From: Cyathus striatus
Lineage: Eukaryota > Basidiomycota > Agaricomycetes > Agaricales > Nidulariaceae
Assembly (NCBI GenBank): GCA_025738555.1
Contig: JAOVFP010000007.1
Coordinates: forward strand, 4,340,001-4,404,000
DNA: 64,000 nucleotides
Direction of reading: 5' to 3'
Part shown: piece after piece, positions 46,401 to 57,936 of the stretch
Numbering within the stretch: position 1 is the stretch's first letter
Layout: every line of letters starts with the position of its first letter
Position numbers and translations under genes: made by a program
Notes under the pieces: generated by a model
Database searches by the model: none
Told to the model about the DNA's origin: nothing
The model's input: the letters and a program-made list of their open reading frames with translations, nothing else

Positions 46401-47639
46401 TCACACTTTGCACAACATGCATTTGATGGTATTACTCTTTGATTCACATTACATGTTTTATATGTGTCACTCATCATGCTTTTTGCATATGTTACATTTT
46501 TCACAATTTTCACAGCTCAGTAATGTAATTTGGCTTTTGATATTGATATCATATCTAGATGTGGAACCTATATTAAGTGGGGGATACATAGTATATCACC
46601 TGTCATAGTCTACTAGCCCATCATGGTTTTGATGTATATCACATCAAGTTTTTCATGTTCTCAATTTGAATTTGAATTGCTTCTGACATTTACTCACACT
46701 TGTGGAGCCTGAAGGCACAGTAGAAAGGAGAATCATGATGTACTGAACACTTAACACCCAGGGAGAGAAGCTGATTATGTGTATCTGATTACCTGTATAT
46801 CTATACCGTTGTTCAAATTGTTACAGAACAGAAGTATCCAACAGTGCAGAGTAAATTATTAAAGCAAAGAAAACAATCATGTTCTTGCTAAACTGAAGGT
46901 TGTAACAAGAAATGTGACAATTAGTAAATTATAGAAGTGTAACAATAATAAGGAGCCAGATTGAAACATGTAGAGTGTGTATGTAAGTCCACTGACATTT
47001 TACAATCAAGACTAGAGATGTGATATGATGCTATTGAGCATTTTCATATTGAACAATTTGGTGATAGACCCACACATGGACAAAAAATGTGAAAGAATGG
47101 TGAAATATGTGATTCTACATCACATCAAACTTACACATCTCAGTCATTAGATGATCATTATTCTTGTATCACTATTCATTATAATGATATCTTCAATACA
47201 CATTATTGATTCATATCTGCTTACTCTATATGACTACATAATCTTGTGATATATTGATACAGAGAGAAAATGAAAACTATCTCAACTCTTACTGATATTG
47301 TGTCACAATCAGTTTCACTTCTACACTGCTACATGTACTCATATCTCTGACATATGTTGTTTATACTTATACTTAAACCTTATGGCTTCATCTTTTAAAC
47401 AAGCATAGGGCTACTGGCAGGATCAACCAGATAACTACTCAGACAGCATCAGGGAGTGGTCCATGCACATGCTATTGCTGAGTATTCCCTGCTTACCATA
47501 GCTTTCAAATTTTGATATATTTTCAATATCAAAAGCCAAACTACACTACTGAGCTGTGAAAATTGTGAAAAATGTAACATATGCAAAAAGCATGATGAGT
47601 GACACACATAAAACATGTAATGTGAATCAAAGAGTGATA
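46401..47639. other. Core of the 4 kb element, no gene
   Basis: AT-rich. Short parts next to the arrays (near 46,430-46,560 and 47,510-47,640) are inverted copies of each other (TTCACAATTTTCACAGCTCAG). The rest is unique and lacks coding signals. Confidence 0.55.
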
Positions 47640-48420
47640 GTTGTGCAAAGTGTGACAAATGAAAGCAGGTGACATGTGTGACACGCGTGAATAGCGTGAC
47701 ACGTATGAATAGCGTGACGCGCGTGAATAGCGTGACACGCGTGAATAACGTGACACGCGTGAATAGTGTGACACGCGTGAATAGTGTGACACGCATGAAT
47801 AGCGTGACGCGCGTGAATAACGTGACACGCATGAATAGCGTGACGCGCGTAAATAGCGTGACACGCATGATGAACAGTGTGACGCGTGCGAATATATGTG
47901 ACACACATGAACAGTGTGACGCGTGCGAATATATGTGACACGCGTGAATAGCGTGACGCGTACGAACAATGTGACGCGTGCGAATATGTGTGACACGCGT
48001 GAATAGCGTGACGCGTGCGAATAGCGTGACGCGTGCGAATAGTGTGACGCGTGCGAATATATGTGACACACATGAATAGTGTGACGCGTGCGAATATATG
48101 TGACACGCGTGAATAGCGTGACACGCATGAACAGTGTGACGCGTGCGAATATATGTGACAAATGTGATGCGTGCGAATATGTGTGACGGATGTGACACAC
48201 AGAAAGAATGTGATAGATGTGATGCGCGGGAATATGTGATGCGCGGGAATGTGCATGAAGCGCGAGAATGTGCGTGATGCGCGGGAATATGCGAGAAGCT
48301 GCGTGATGCGTGGGTATATGCGTGATGCGCGGGAATATGCGTGACAGACGTGACGCGCGAGAAGGATGTCACAAATGTGAAGCGCGGGAACAATGTGAGG
48401 CGCGGGAATATGCGTGACAA
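47640..48420 (-). repeat. Right subterminal array rich in ACGCGT
   Basis: Inverted counterpart of 45,130-46,400, shorter (about 780 bases), with units GTGACACGCGTGAATAGC and longer mixed forms GTGACGCGTGCGAATATAT. The two arrays have diverged in copy number. Confidence 0.9.
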
Positions 48421-48907
48421 GTTCGAGATATGTCACATGTGTGATATATATAATATTATTCAAAATAATATGCTATTGTAATATATAACGATCACTTATG
48501 ATCACATATACATTCTTTAGTACCAGTAATAAGTGAATATGCACTTGAAACACCTAATGATCACCTATGATCACCATTACATTCATTAGTACCAGTAGTA
48601 AGTAAATATCCACCTGAAACACTACTAAAACACTGAAAGATCACTTATGATCACTTATACATTCACTAGTAATCATACATTCACTACTACATATATAATA
48701 GTGGGTGATCATATAAAAAATGCCTAGCTTATATGATCACCATGATCATAAAACCTAGGCATTTAATGAAAATAATTGGCTGACACTTATGTTTGGTTCC
48801 TGTTTCTATCAGTTCAGATGAGGATGATGGTGATTTCATTGGACAAGACTCATCTTCTGGCAAAAGCACCAACATTGACCAGAACTTCATGCCAACAAAT
48901 GTAGAGG

Positions 48908-51049
48908 TATGTAACTCAATTTTTTTACATTTAAGAATTGTCTCCTGGCATGTATAATTCTTACTGTTCGTTAGTGCTCTTTCTGACACCATGATATTCC
49001 TGGCATGTATTATTATGTAGGATCTGTAGTTAGTGTTGAGACTCGAGTGTGTGTTTTCCAGGGGCCAAGATACTGTTTCACTGTGTTGTGCAAGCCTTTC
49101 AGTGGAGACTGTACACCTTCATACCCTTCATGCCAGCACAGGAAAGCATTGATATTTTTAATCAGAACTAAAGGCTCTAATTCACCTCTCCTACTTTTAA
49201 ATATGCATATCAACTGTGCCATATAGACTGTACATACCGTACATGACCGTTTATGGTACCATACCATTTTATCGAGGTGTAAAATTTGTTCAGATACGGT
49301 ATGGTTATGGATATACTGTAACTGTATTGTAACTGTAACCTGTATGCCCATATACTGTATACAGTATGGTGTACAGCCCTACTAGGGAAGCTGATGCATG
49401 TGTGTCCCTATCGATGGCTTCTTCATCCTGCCCAGTTTCTCTTTTTGGAAGTACTGTGCATGGTTTTAATAAATAAATGCCGGCATGCCACTAATCTTAT
49501 GTGTGCTTCTTTGAACCTTCATATTCCCTCCCCAGGTGAAAATGCAAATATGATAGAATATGAATGTATAATCAGTATATTCAAATTATACTATGTATAT
49601 TAGCTTGAAAGCATGCCCAATATTTTGCTATGGAGATCAGCTGCCCTAATATGTTTATATTGTCTCTACAGTGTTATAATCCCTATATGTTTTTCTTATG
49701 TTATACATACTACTACTACAATAATATGTCCCTGTGGCCTTTGTATTTCTACTAGACATAGCAAAAACAATTCTTCTAGTATAGCCTACAGCTTTTATGG
49801 TTTTTTTAAAAGCTAAATCAATGATAGTACAGTGCTAAACAGTTGTGAATAACATCCACTAATGAACTTAGGCACAAGTCTGTAAGACTTTAATTTTTTT
49901 GTCTGACCGAAACTACCTAAACCAAAATAGCATCCAATCAAGACAATGGTAACTCAGGTACGTTGAATTACCTTTCTAGCTGCATAAAATGCACTTATTT
50001 TATTCAAAACTATTAAAGTAATGTGTATAAATTCAATGTTTTCATATTTCATAAACCTCCACATGATACGGTGGGTACAGCATGATCATTCTGATGGTTT
50101 GGAAATGGGAACTCTAGATGCATCAGCATGTGATGATATTATTAAGTGAAATTCAAACATCACATTTCCTCATGATGCAGCAGGTGCCCCAGCATTGTTG
50201 TGTCACTGGTCAATGCTTTGCACACTGACACTGCTGTCTCCACTCTCCCCAATGCTCATGAATTCCTCTGCATTATTTGTAGTGGTCTAAGTATGGTAAT
50301 ATAGTAGGGATGTGTAAAATATGCCATAGTTTTAAGATATATAAATGAAATTAAAATTATGGAGATTATGAAAAACATAAGTAACATGGAGAGAGAACAT
50401 AGGATCCTGTTACATAACAAGAAGAAAACATCAACAATGGATATTTGATGCAAGAGAAGCAATGGAACAACATGACATCAAAATTTGATGGAAGTACAAA
50501 TGTAAATGCACACCAATCCTGAATATGGGTACGTTGGGATTTGGAGCAGTGTGCATTAACCTTGCACAGCATGCACAATTGAAAGTATACCTCACTTATG
50601 GTAAGTATATGGTCTTGTGAGTCTACACTATGATTACAGTAAATAATGCATGCAGAGCCCCACTATAACTACTGTAGCCCATACATTGCACTCTCACTAC
50701 AATTACAGTGAATAATGTATGACCCATACAGCATCTGGTGATATATTAGTAACTAAAAGATATATAGCTTGCTGTGTAGATAGGAAAGAATAACCTTTTT
50801 ACTACCTTTCAACTCAGTGTGAACTGTAAGAATCTGGCACTCGACTTAAGGCTTTGTGCTAAGTCTCATATTGTTGCTAAAAAGGGTATATAGTATTTCA
50901 TATCTATCTACTTGCTACAAATGTACTACATAGTTAGTATTGTCAATTGCTGAATATCAACAGATAGTCCAATCGGTGGTAGCCTGTGACGTACTTGACA
51001 TTCAGCTTGGCTGACTCATGCTTCAAGAACTCAACCCTTACTGAACATA
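48908..51049. other. AT-rich stretch with one MITE, no gene recognised
   Basis: Contains the MITE at 49,216-49,390. Other frames are short and unsupported. It may include introns or the 3' part of the gene split at 44,788, but I could not trace it. Confidence 0.4.
49216..49390. repeat. GGCTGTACACC-family MITE
   Basis: Begins GACTGTACATACCGTACATG and ends GTATGGTGTACAGCCCTA. Rich in GTAC/ACGGTATGG words and related to 42,053, 60,140 and 61,225. Short and non-coding. Confidence 0.6.
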
Positions 51050-51947
51050 CAGTCAACTCTGTATAAATACATACCCCTCGGTGGGCATATTTTAGTATAG
51101 AATAGTACAGAGTATATATTAGCAAAAGAACCCTTATCTGGATACTATGGGCTGGGCCAACCAGACCAGTGCCATGTCACAACACATTCAAATACTAATT
51201 CAATTACTCTAGAATCAACATTACTAATGGTTGAAATAATTGGTAATGTGTGACTCCTTCAGAGCATGAAAGGCATCGAGCTGTATTTTGTGCCTGTATT
51301 GCACCAAAGCTGCCTCAAGTACTCATGCATCAGGATTGTCAACATCTAGCACATACTGCTGAAGAAGCATGGAAGCAGCAAGTGCTTCCTTATGTGTCAG
51401 CTTGGGAACAACTTCATTCACCTCACCATCTACATTGTCACCCCCATTGATCTCCAACATCTTTTGCACCTCTTGCCTCTTGTGTACATCATTGACAATT
51501 TCCTCAAGTGCATGTTCTTCATTTGCTGGTGGGCCTTCACCTACTCCATCCTCATACTGTGGGTTCAGCAACTCTTGAATGCCCATGTGATTGTTCTTTG
51601 AGAGAACACCTCAAGACTCTAGTTCTGTAAGTGTTGATTTAAGTTCTGCCTCCACCATTGCAACATAATCACAGGACTCTACACAGAGAAAGGATGTTAC
51701 AGGGACTGAAGGCATGCACACTGAAGCTAGCAGTATGTCTGGGAGGATACCACTCTTGTGCCAGCAATTACAAATTGTACTAGCATCAACTTCATGCCAG
51801 GCAAGGTCTGCCAGCCTCATCACTTCAAGCTGGTCTATGTTGTAAATCTTGGCTGGTGTAACATTGTTATCATAGTGGTCAACAGATCTTGCAATGAATT
51901 TGTGATGGTAATGTGCCTTGAAACAGTGTATGATACCTGCATCATTT

Positions 51948-53006
51948 CAAATGAAAGCTTCTCAATAAGTATTACTCATTGAGCAATACATCTGATGTGT
52001 ACAGAATTGCAATAGGTGTGTTTATTATACATAATAATTGAAGCTGTATACTAATCCTCACTGGTTTATTGTAGTTCTACACCCTAGGCAAAAGCTGTCT
52101 TACTTCAAGAAGGCTGAATGGCCTGAAGATTGGATTCAGGCTGCGAAGAAAATAGTAGAGAACGAGTTCTTATGCAATTATGCTTATTATTGCCCTACCT
52201 ACAAAGGTAAGCAACAACTGCATAAGCAAGATTCGAGTTCATCAAAGTTTTCAATGGCAAGTGTTTTATTAAATTTCACTTGTATATTGATCATTCACAT
52301 AATTAAACTTTACTAGAAAAATATATTTGACTCTTCCGATGAGGATAGTGATGGCTGTGATGGTGATACAGTCGAAAATGAGGCATTGCTTGCTGAACTT
52401 GACCACTATCTCAATGAAAAAGTGGTTAAGACTAAGGATGCTTTAGCTTGGTGGATTGAACACAAGAATACATACCCTCGTCTCTGGCTAATGGCCCGTG
52501 ATTATCTACTTATTCCTGGTCAGTTCATTCACACATTTTTCCAGTAAATTTCTCACTACTTTCCACGCCCACTTATAGCAACATCTGTTTCTGTAGAGCA
52601 TGTATTCAGCCAGGGATGCCTATTGCTTTCGCATGTTCATAACCGACTCTCTGCATGTTCTACTAGGGCATTGCTATGTCTGGGAGCATGGAGTAAATTA
52701 GGCTATGTTGACAACAAAGACCTCATTATGGTGTCGAAGTTGCCAGATGTCTCACAGGAAGATATAAATCCAGCTTGGGAGAATGATTGGGAGTAATTTA
52801 TTATTATATGTAGAACATTGTAATGTTTGAAAATAAAACAATTACATCTGTACCCTTTGACTATACCCTGGGGGTCTGTACCCCTACCTGTACCCTTAAA
52901 CCCTTCATGAATACCCCTACCCTTAGTGAGGGTAGGGGTATTTGGAGGGTAGGGGTAAGGGTACAAACCAAAATACCCTGGGGTTACCCCTGCTCATCAC
53001 TAAGAT
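51948..53006 (+). mobile_element. hAT transposase C-terminal fragment nested in the pogo-like gene
   Basis: On the plus strand the pieces LHPRQKLSYFKKAEWPEDWI, LFDSSDEDSDGCDGD, ALAWWIEHKNTYPRLWLMAR and ATSVSVEHVFSQGCLLLSHV form the hAT dimerisation region (about 52,070-52,797), stop at 52,795-52,797. Only the C-terminal third is present. The right end CAGGGGTAACCCC (inverted, to about 52,991) looks like a hAT terminus. TCATTT stands at 51,942-51,947 and 53,007-53,012, and the pogo-like frame is continuous when the interval is removed. A GC-rich palindrome at 52,855-52,985 (TACCCCTACCC / GGGTAGGGGTA) lies at the end. Confidence 0.75.
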
Positions 53007-53799
53007 TCATTTGGCTGAACATGTGCTGTCAGGTTAGCCTTGAAATTTTCGACACAGATGTTGGTAATGGTGTCTGGGGTGCTATGTGCATGGAAATTGT
53101 CCTGGAGGAGGAGAATTTTATGCTTCTGGTGCTTAAGCTTTTCATCCCAATCATTGAGCCACTCCTGATAGATTACAGTGGTCATCCATGCCTTCACATT
53201 GCTTCTGTAGTAAAACCCAAGCTGGTGGCCACTTTTCCCATTAAATGCATGTGGCCAAGCTGCATTTCCAATGACAATGAGTGGGAGTTTCTCACTCCCA
53301 TTCACATTGGTTGTAAATGCATAGGTAATGCATATCTTGTTCCCTCTTACACCTGGTGTCTCCTCACTCATTAGACCTCGATCTGGTGGCATTCTATTGC
53401 TTGAGAGTAAGTATCCCATTATGAAGGCCTTTTTAACTGCTCACAAACCCATAGAATAAACCTGTTTCATCCATGTTAAAGATATCCTTCAACTTGTATC
53501 CACCATCTTGTATCAAATTTTGAATGTGCTGCTGCTCAGATTCAACAGCATCAGGATCAGCCAATGCTGCTTCACCATGAGTCTTAAATTCCTTAAGACC
53601 ACATTGCTTCTTAAATGAAGTCAACCATCCATCACTCAATTGCAACCAGTCACTTTCAGGAATCCCCTCAATGGTAGCAAACCATTTCCACTTCTCCCAT
53701 AGAACATCTCCATTTATGCGAACATGATCATGCAGAGCCTTTTCAACCCAAAGCTCGAGCATTTCGGTGACTACTGGAAACTCTGTGGGTTTGAAATGT

Positions 53800-55300
53800 T
53801 TACCACTGACATCAGGAAAAACCCCATCAGCTAAATTAGTGATATTAGTAAATTTAAGGTATACCCATGTCTAAATGTTACTAATTTCGGGTAATTCAAC
53901 TTAATTTTACTTATATTGCCTATTGTGAGGCACAATAAGTGTTCATAAGTTTGGTACAATAGTAAAGCATACTTACTTGTACTTATATTTCCTATTGTGA
54001 GCATGATAAGTGTTTATAAGTTTGGTACAATGGCAAAGCAAACTTACTTGTACTTATATTACCTACTGTGAGAATGATAAATTTTACAGGAATTAACCAT
54101 CATGAAATTAAGACATTATGCAATTTTTGTGTAAGATACCAGCTGTTCTCATAGCAAATCCATTTCAGAGATGTGCTATATATATTACATTCAATGGCAA
54201 CACATGTACAATACTTTTTAGTATAAATTGTAGCTAAGAACCAATATCATGGTGGAGAACACACACTTTATCCTACATCATTGTTAATTGGAGGGAAAAT
54301 AAGTTACATACAAATTAAGTGTAAGAACTATACGAAGGTTTAAACATCTAAGTTCAAATAGCAAGTGATAAAGTGACACTGGCAAGCGAGAAAGTTAGCA
54401 TGTGATCACTTCACTTTATTTGGCCTTGATTATAGAGCACATGCATGTTGAATTTGACACGTTGACGGTTGTCGTGCTTCTTTCAATTCCCCCACCTTTC
54501 CTAAGTTCCTTCCTTCCCCTCCCTCCTTCCCCCCCTCCTTCCCCTGCTCATTACTTGTGTCCACTCATCTAGTAAAATGCTGGCTTTCTACTTTAAGATC
54601 CAACTTCAATCTCTGTCCTTGAGTCTGCTTTGATAACTTACACTGGTCTCTCACTGCAAAAGCTTCTGCATCTCAGCACCTCAACTCGTTGTACAACTGG
54701 TCTCACATGCCTTCCAACTTCTGGGCTCATCCTCCACTTGAACTCTTATTCATGGTCTCTGTTCCCTGGTATGTATTTGAGTTATCTTGTTATATGTGTG
54801 CTCATCATGTTATAGTTGTTATCATTGAGTGTGTGGTGCTGCTGGGTGATGGAAAGGGGGTGGATATGGGGGATATGTGTAGCTGGATGTTGTGGGGGTG
54901 TACATGTTATAATTGAGTGAGTGCTGGTGGGATGGGGGGATATATGTAGCTGGAGTTGTGGGGTGTATGTGGTATATCTTGAGGGGTTGTTGTATTTAAT
55001 GTATATATTAATGTAACTACTTTCATTGTAATACAATAACAATATATAATTAACTAAAGCCTATTATATACTGCACTGAGTGAAATTGGAGTGAAAAGCA
55101 ATGTGTGCTTATAAGCATCTGGGTTTTGTTTATGTGGGCATATTACCCTTTAAATGAGCTTATCAGTCCTTATCTGAACTAAAAAAGGGCGGAATAAGGT
55201 TGGGACCTTACTATTATCACTAATAGTACTTATTTCCCTTTTTTGACCTTATTTCTACTTAAGTTCCCTGAAATTGGCTTTTTTAGTGGACAGGATTTTT
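53800..55300 (-). mobile_element. Repeat element copy 2, inverted relative of 3,126-5,622
   Basis: Ends CATCAGGAAAAACCCC and GGATTTTTCCTGATGG. In reverse complement it aligns with copy 1 along its length (TTAGTTCAGATAAGGACT, then TGCTTATAAGCACAC, the GGAAGGAGGG tract, and CTTATGAACACTTAT). It lacks the 1 kb MITE found in copy 1 and so gives its empty site. It splits the pogo-like transposase between the two helix-turn-helix domains. Confidence 0.7.
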
Positions 55301-55949
55301 CCTGATGGAGACTTGACCCAGATTCCAGATGTTTGGTCCACTGCTCTCACCACATGTCCTCATGCTTTAACCAGTTGGAGAGGACTGGCTGTTTAAGCTG
55401 TAGTTCAGAGTACTTCTCATTGAAGTGCTTCACTGTCTTTGTCTGGTTTTTCTTCACACCAGAGAACTCATGGTACCAGTTCATAATTTTGATGCACTGT
55501 TGGAGAGTAGCATGCCCTCCATGTTGTCCAGCTGATGACTTTTCACCAGGTGCTCGTTTTGCAGCAGATTCTAGTGATTGCATGTCAGTGTAAGAACCAC
55601 ATGCATCTTAAAATCACTCATGTTTTCTCTTTTTACCCAAATTTGCGTCACTTGCAGAAGATCCATTCCCCAAACTCATCAACTTCTCTACCAAAGACTT
55701 TGACACTGCATCCAGCCCCTTCAATTCCTGCTGAAGGTCCTTTGCTTCGAGTTTCTCAAGCCTGTCAATGAGTGCTTCTTCATCAATAAGATTCACTTTG
55801 TGGTCCAACCAATCAAGCTCCTCCTGGGAAACTGTCTCTTTCTTTTTAAGATGTGCATTGATGTCTTCTCTCTTCTTTTTTACTTGAGCATTGAGTTGGA
55901 TAAGGCCCTTTCTAAGGATTTTGATGGAGTATATGGGTGGCATTGACAT

Positions 55950-57936
55950 GTCAAAAAGCAGTTCAGGCTATTCAAATGCACTTGTGCACATTATGCTTCT
56001 CCAGGATGAAAAATAGAGTTTATGTAATGTTTAGGAAATAATATACTGAAATTCACTCTTCCATTATGATAAAATGCATCCAGCATACTTATAAGGATTG
56101 TATGAAGTAAGTTCCACACAAAAGTATTGACAGTGCTCTGATGAGACACAAAGTTATGCATTTTGCCCTCCCCCAAAAGGTATAGATTATGGAATATCAG
56201 AATGAAATACATAACTCCTCACCAACCAACTTGGTGGAGCCGAAAAAGTCAAGGGGGTGCACGGATCCTAGTTTCCCATGGGTAGTTGGTTAGTTAGTCC
56301 TGTCTGAAGGCCAGAAAAAAATAAATGGAACCCCCCATACAGAGGCCTCAGAGATCATTTTATACAACATTTAAAGTACCCATACTTACATATTTTTGTT
56401 TGCTATCCATACATATATAATAAGTAGTGCTGTATGCTCAATCTGTGACCAATATACATGATCTAGAGTGTGTTAGATAGTGATTACACATAATGCTAGT
56501 GTAATGTCTATCCTATTACATAGTCTAACTATGGGGAGTTACAGGATCAGGGCACGAGGGGTGCAGGGAATATGGTTGGAGGGCTCCATTGGGGATGTTA
56601 GGCTAGCAAGAAAGTTCAAGCTGGTGTTCAGAATATCAGGAGCTCACCATGTGCAGGTAGTGTTGGGGTATGAAATATGTAATCATATATTAGTGCTCAT
56701 TCCTGAACTTACACAACCTATAGTTCAGAGATTGAAATAATGTTGTTACATGGGCCCACAAGCAAGGAAAACCAAGTGGTTGTCGACAGAGAAAGGGGGA
56801 TGGACAGGGCTATGGAAGAACAAGTTCATGGCAATGAATATGTGACAGGGAGAGGTGTTGGCATCTATATTGAAGGGCCTATACTGATATTAGAGATAGA
56901 AATCTCTATTCAAGGAACACCACAGGTTCTAGCCTATGAAAATGAACAGACAACAGATCACAACGTACCAAGAGATGGTGAGGGGATTGTACATGACAGA
57001 AGTGGGATGGTAACATCTTTGAGTAAATGTGGCCATGTTATTGATGAGTTGGCTATTGATGCAGTCAAATGCAAGTACATTGGATGTGAAATCCAATTTG
57101 GCCATACATTAGCAATGGTTTATTAAATTTAAGCAGCAGACTTACTAATATAACCTGTTGTGTACTAGTAGTACCACCATGAATGTGTTGCTAATGGGCC
57201 CATTCTGTGTGGTTGGACATGTAGCGCGTGTAGTGGAGAAGGTCAAAGTAGAGGGTGTAAGCATACATGATCGTCGCATTCCTAATTAGGAAATATTTAC
57301 CGCTTAGTAAGCTATGTTAGTTAGTTGAAGCAACAAGGTGATTTCAAAAAATTGGACCCTAGGTCAATTTTTCCGATCCATGAGCACCCTTGGAAAAAGT
57401 ATCAAATTAAGCAGAGTATGTATTAAGACAGCATGTATTTATACAGAGTCAACTGTACTAAGCACTCTTGCATTCAGACACATCAGTATTCTAATCTACA
57501 CTAAACCATACAGGGTACATTTCGATTATTGAACCGCTTCGCTAAACCTTCGTGTATTCACAGGAATACACCAACATCAAGTTCTTGCGAACCATAACAA
57601 CTTGGTGAGGTGGCACTGCTGGTTGAAGTTGGAGCTGGTGCAAAGATGGTGGAAGCAAAAGTCAGTCGAAGCCGCATAAGTCACGATTACTAAGCATCCT
57701 CAAAACCAAACACAGGGAGGTACAAAAATCGACACTGTGTGTAGTTAGTTGTGCACACACAGATACGTAAAATGATTTTAGTAAAGATGTAATGCAAGTC
57801 TCATAAGAAAATCGATAAATAAATTTTTATCTATAGACAAAATAAGGAAATAAAAATTTTAAATACGCCTGCAGCAGCACAGCAACGACACTCTTTTTCT
57901 TCACCACTTCTCATACATACCTACTATATATCTACT
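55950..57936. other. Upstream part of the pogo-like element and spacer
   Basis: Two open frames lie on the plus strand (56,480-56,740 and 56,740-57,126). Neither has a recognised domain or splice context, and their start and stop overlap looks accidental. From 57,458 to 57,936 there is no feature except AT-rich DNA leading to the next gene. Confidence 0.4.

Larger units (their letters stand above)
44780..48798. mobile_element. 4.0 kb non-autonomous KDZ-type element with 8-bp duplication
   Basis: The element is 44,788-48,790; GTTTGGTT stands outside at 44,780-44,787 and 48,791-48,798. Left end GAGGGGTGTCAGCCAATT, right end inverted ATAAGTGTCAGCCAATT: the same asymmetric pair as the 26 kb element. 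A hairpin (AAATGCCTAG...TGATCATGGTGATCA...CTAGGCATTT) lies just inside each end, then about 250 bases of GATCA-rich sequence, then inverted 18-base arrays. The interior (46,400-47,640) is AT-rich with no transposase. It should depend on a transposase from a relative such as the 26 kb element. Confidence 0.85.
44541..48907 (+). pseudogene. Open reading frame split by the 4 kb element
   Basis: A Met at 44,541 opens DSAESGQIDIQVADS, followed by a likely intron (GTATGT, about 44,591). A frame from about 44,640 reads GHGKCSNNMARLQESL, then KRLRTKGLV up to 44,787. At 48,791 the frame resumes after the element as PVSISSDEDDGDFIG and ends at a GTATGT donor near 48,908. Removing the element and one duplication keeps the frame open. 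The Cys/His word with an acidic Ser-rich stretch recalls BED-finger regions of hAT transposases, but this is weak. Downstream exons were not identified. Confidence 0.45.
51323..55949 (-). pseudogene. Pogo-like DDE transposase, interrupted and dead
   Basis: Start Met at 55,949. N-terminal coiled-coil-like region (EELDWLDHKVNLIDEEALID), then a psq/CENP-B-type helix-turn-helix (HATLQQCIKIMNWYHEFSG, LKQPVLSNWLKHEDMW, about 55,350-55,520). A second HTH starts at about 53,770 (VVTEMLELWVEKALHDHV). The DDE core starts with DIFNMDETGLFYG, then TYAFTTNVNGSEKLPLIVIG and ILLLQDNFHAH, HVQPNES (about 53,000). After the nested hAT piece it resumes with GIIHCFKAHYHHKFIARS at 51,940 and ends with LLNPQYEDG and a Lys/Glu-rich tail at 51,323. 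It would bind the element ends and cut at TA. Two insertions split it; TGA stops at 55,347-55,349 and 51,611-51,613 replace arginines. Confidence 0.8.
51048..57457 (-). mobile_element. Pogo-like (Tc1/mariner superfamily) element with TA duplication
   Basis: Ends CAGTCAACTCTGTATAAATA at 51,050 and, inverted, CAGTTGACTCTGTATAAATA at 57,455, each next to TA (51,048-51,049; 57,456-57,457). Length 6.4 kb, enlarged by insertions at 51,948-53,006 and about 53,800-55,300. The transposase is on the minus strand. About 1.5 kb upstream of its start (55,950-57,440) carries no recognised feature and may hold another insertion. Confidence 0.75.

Noticed and set aside
45115..46442. Frames of over 400 residues, open in three forward frames and one reverse
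   Set aside because: Created by the 18-bp ACGCGT array; no start context, splice logic or domain.
47449..48463. Three long minus-strand frames
   Set aside because: Inverted counterpart of the 18-bp array; repeat by-products.
56480..57126. Two adjacent plus-strand frames in the pogo-like element
   Set aside because: No recognised domain or splice sites; base use like the surrounding non-coding DNA. Left as unresolved spacer.
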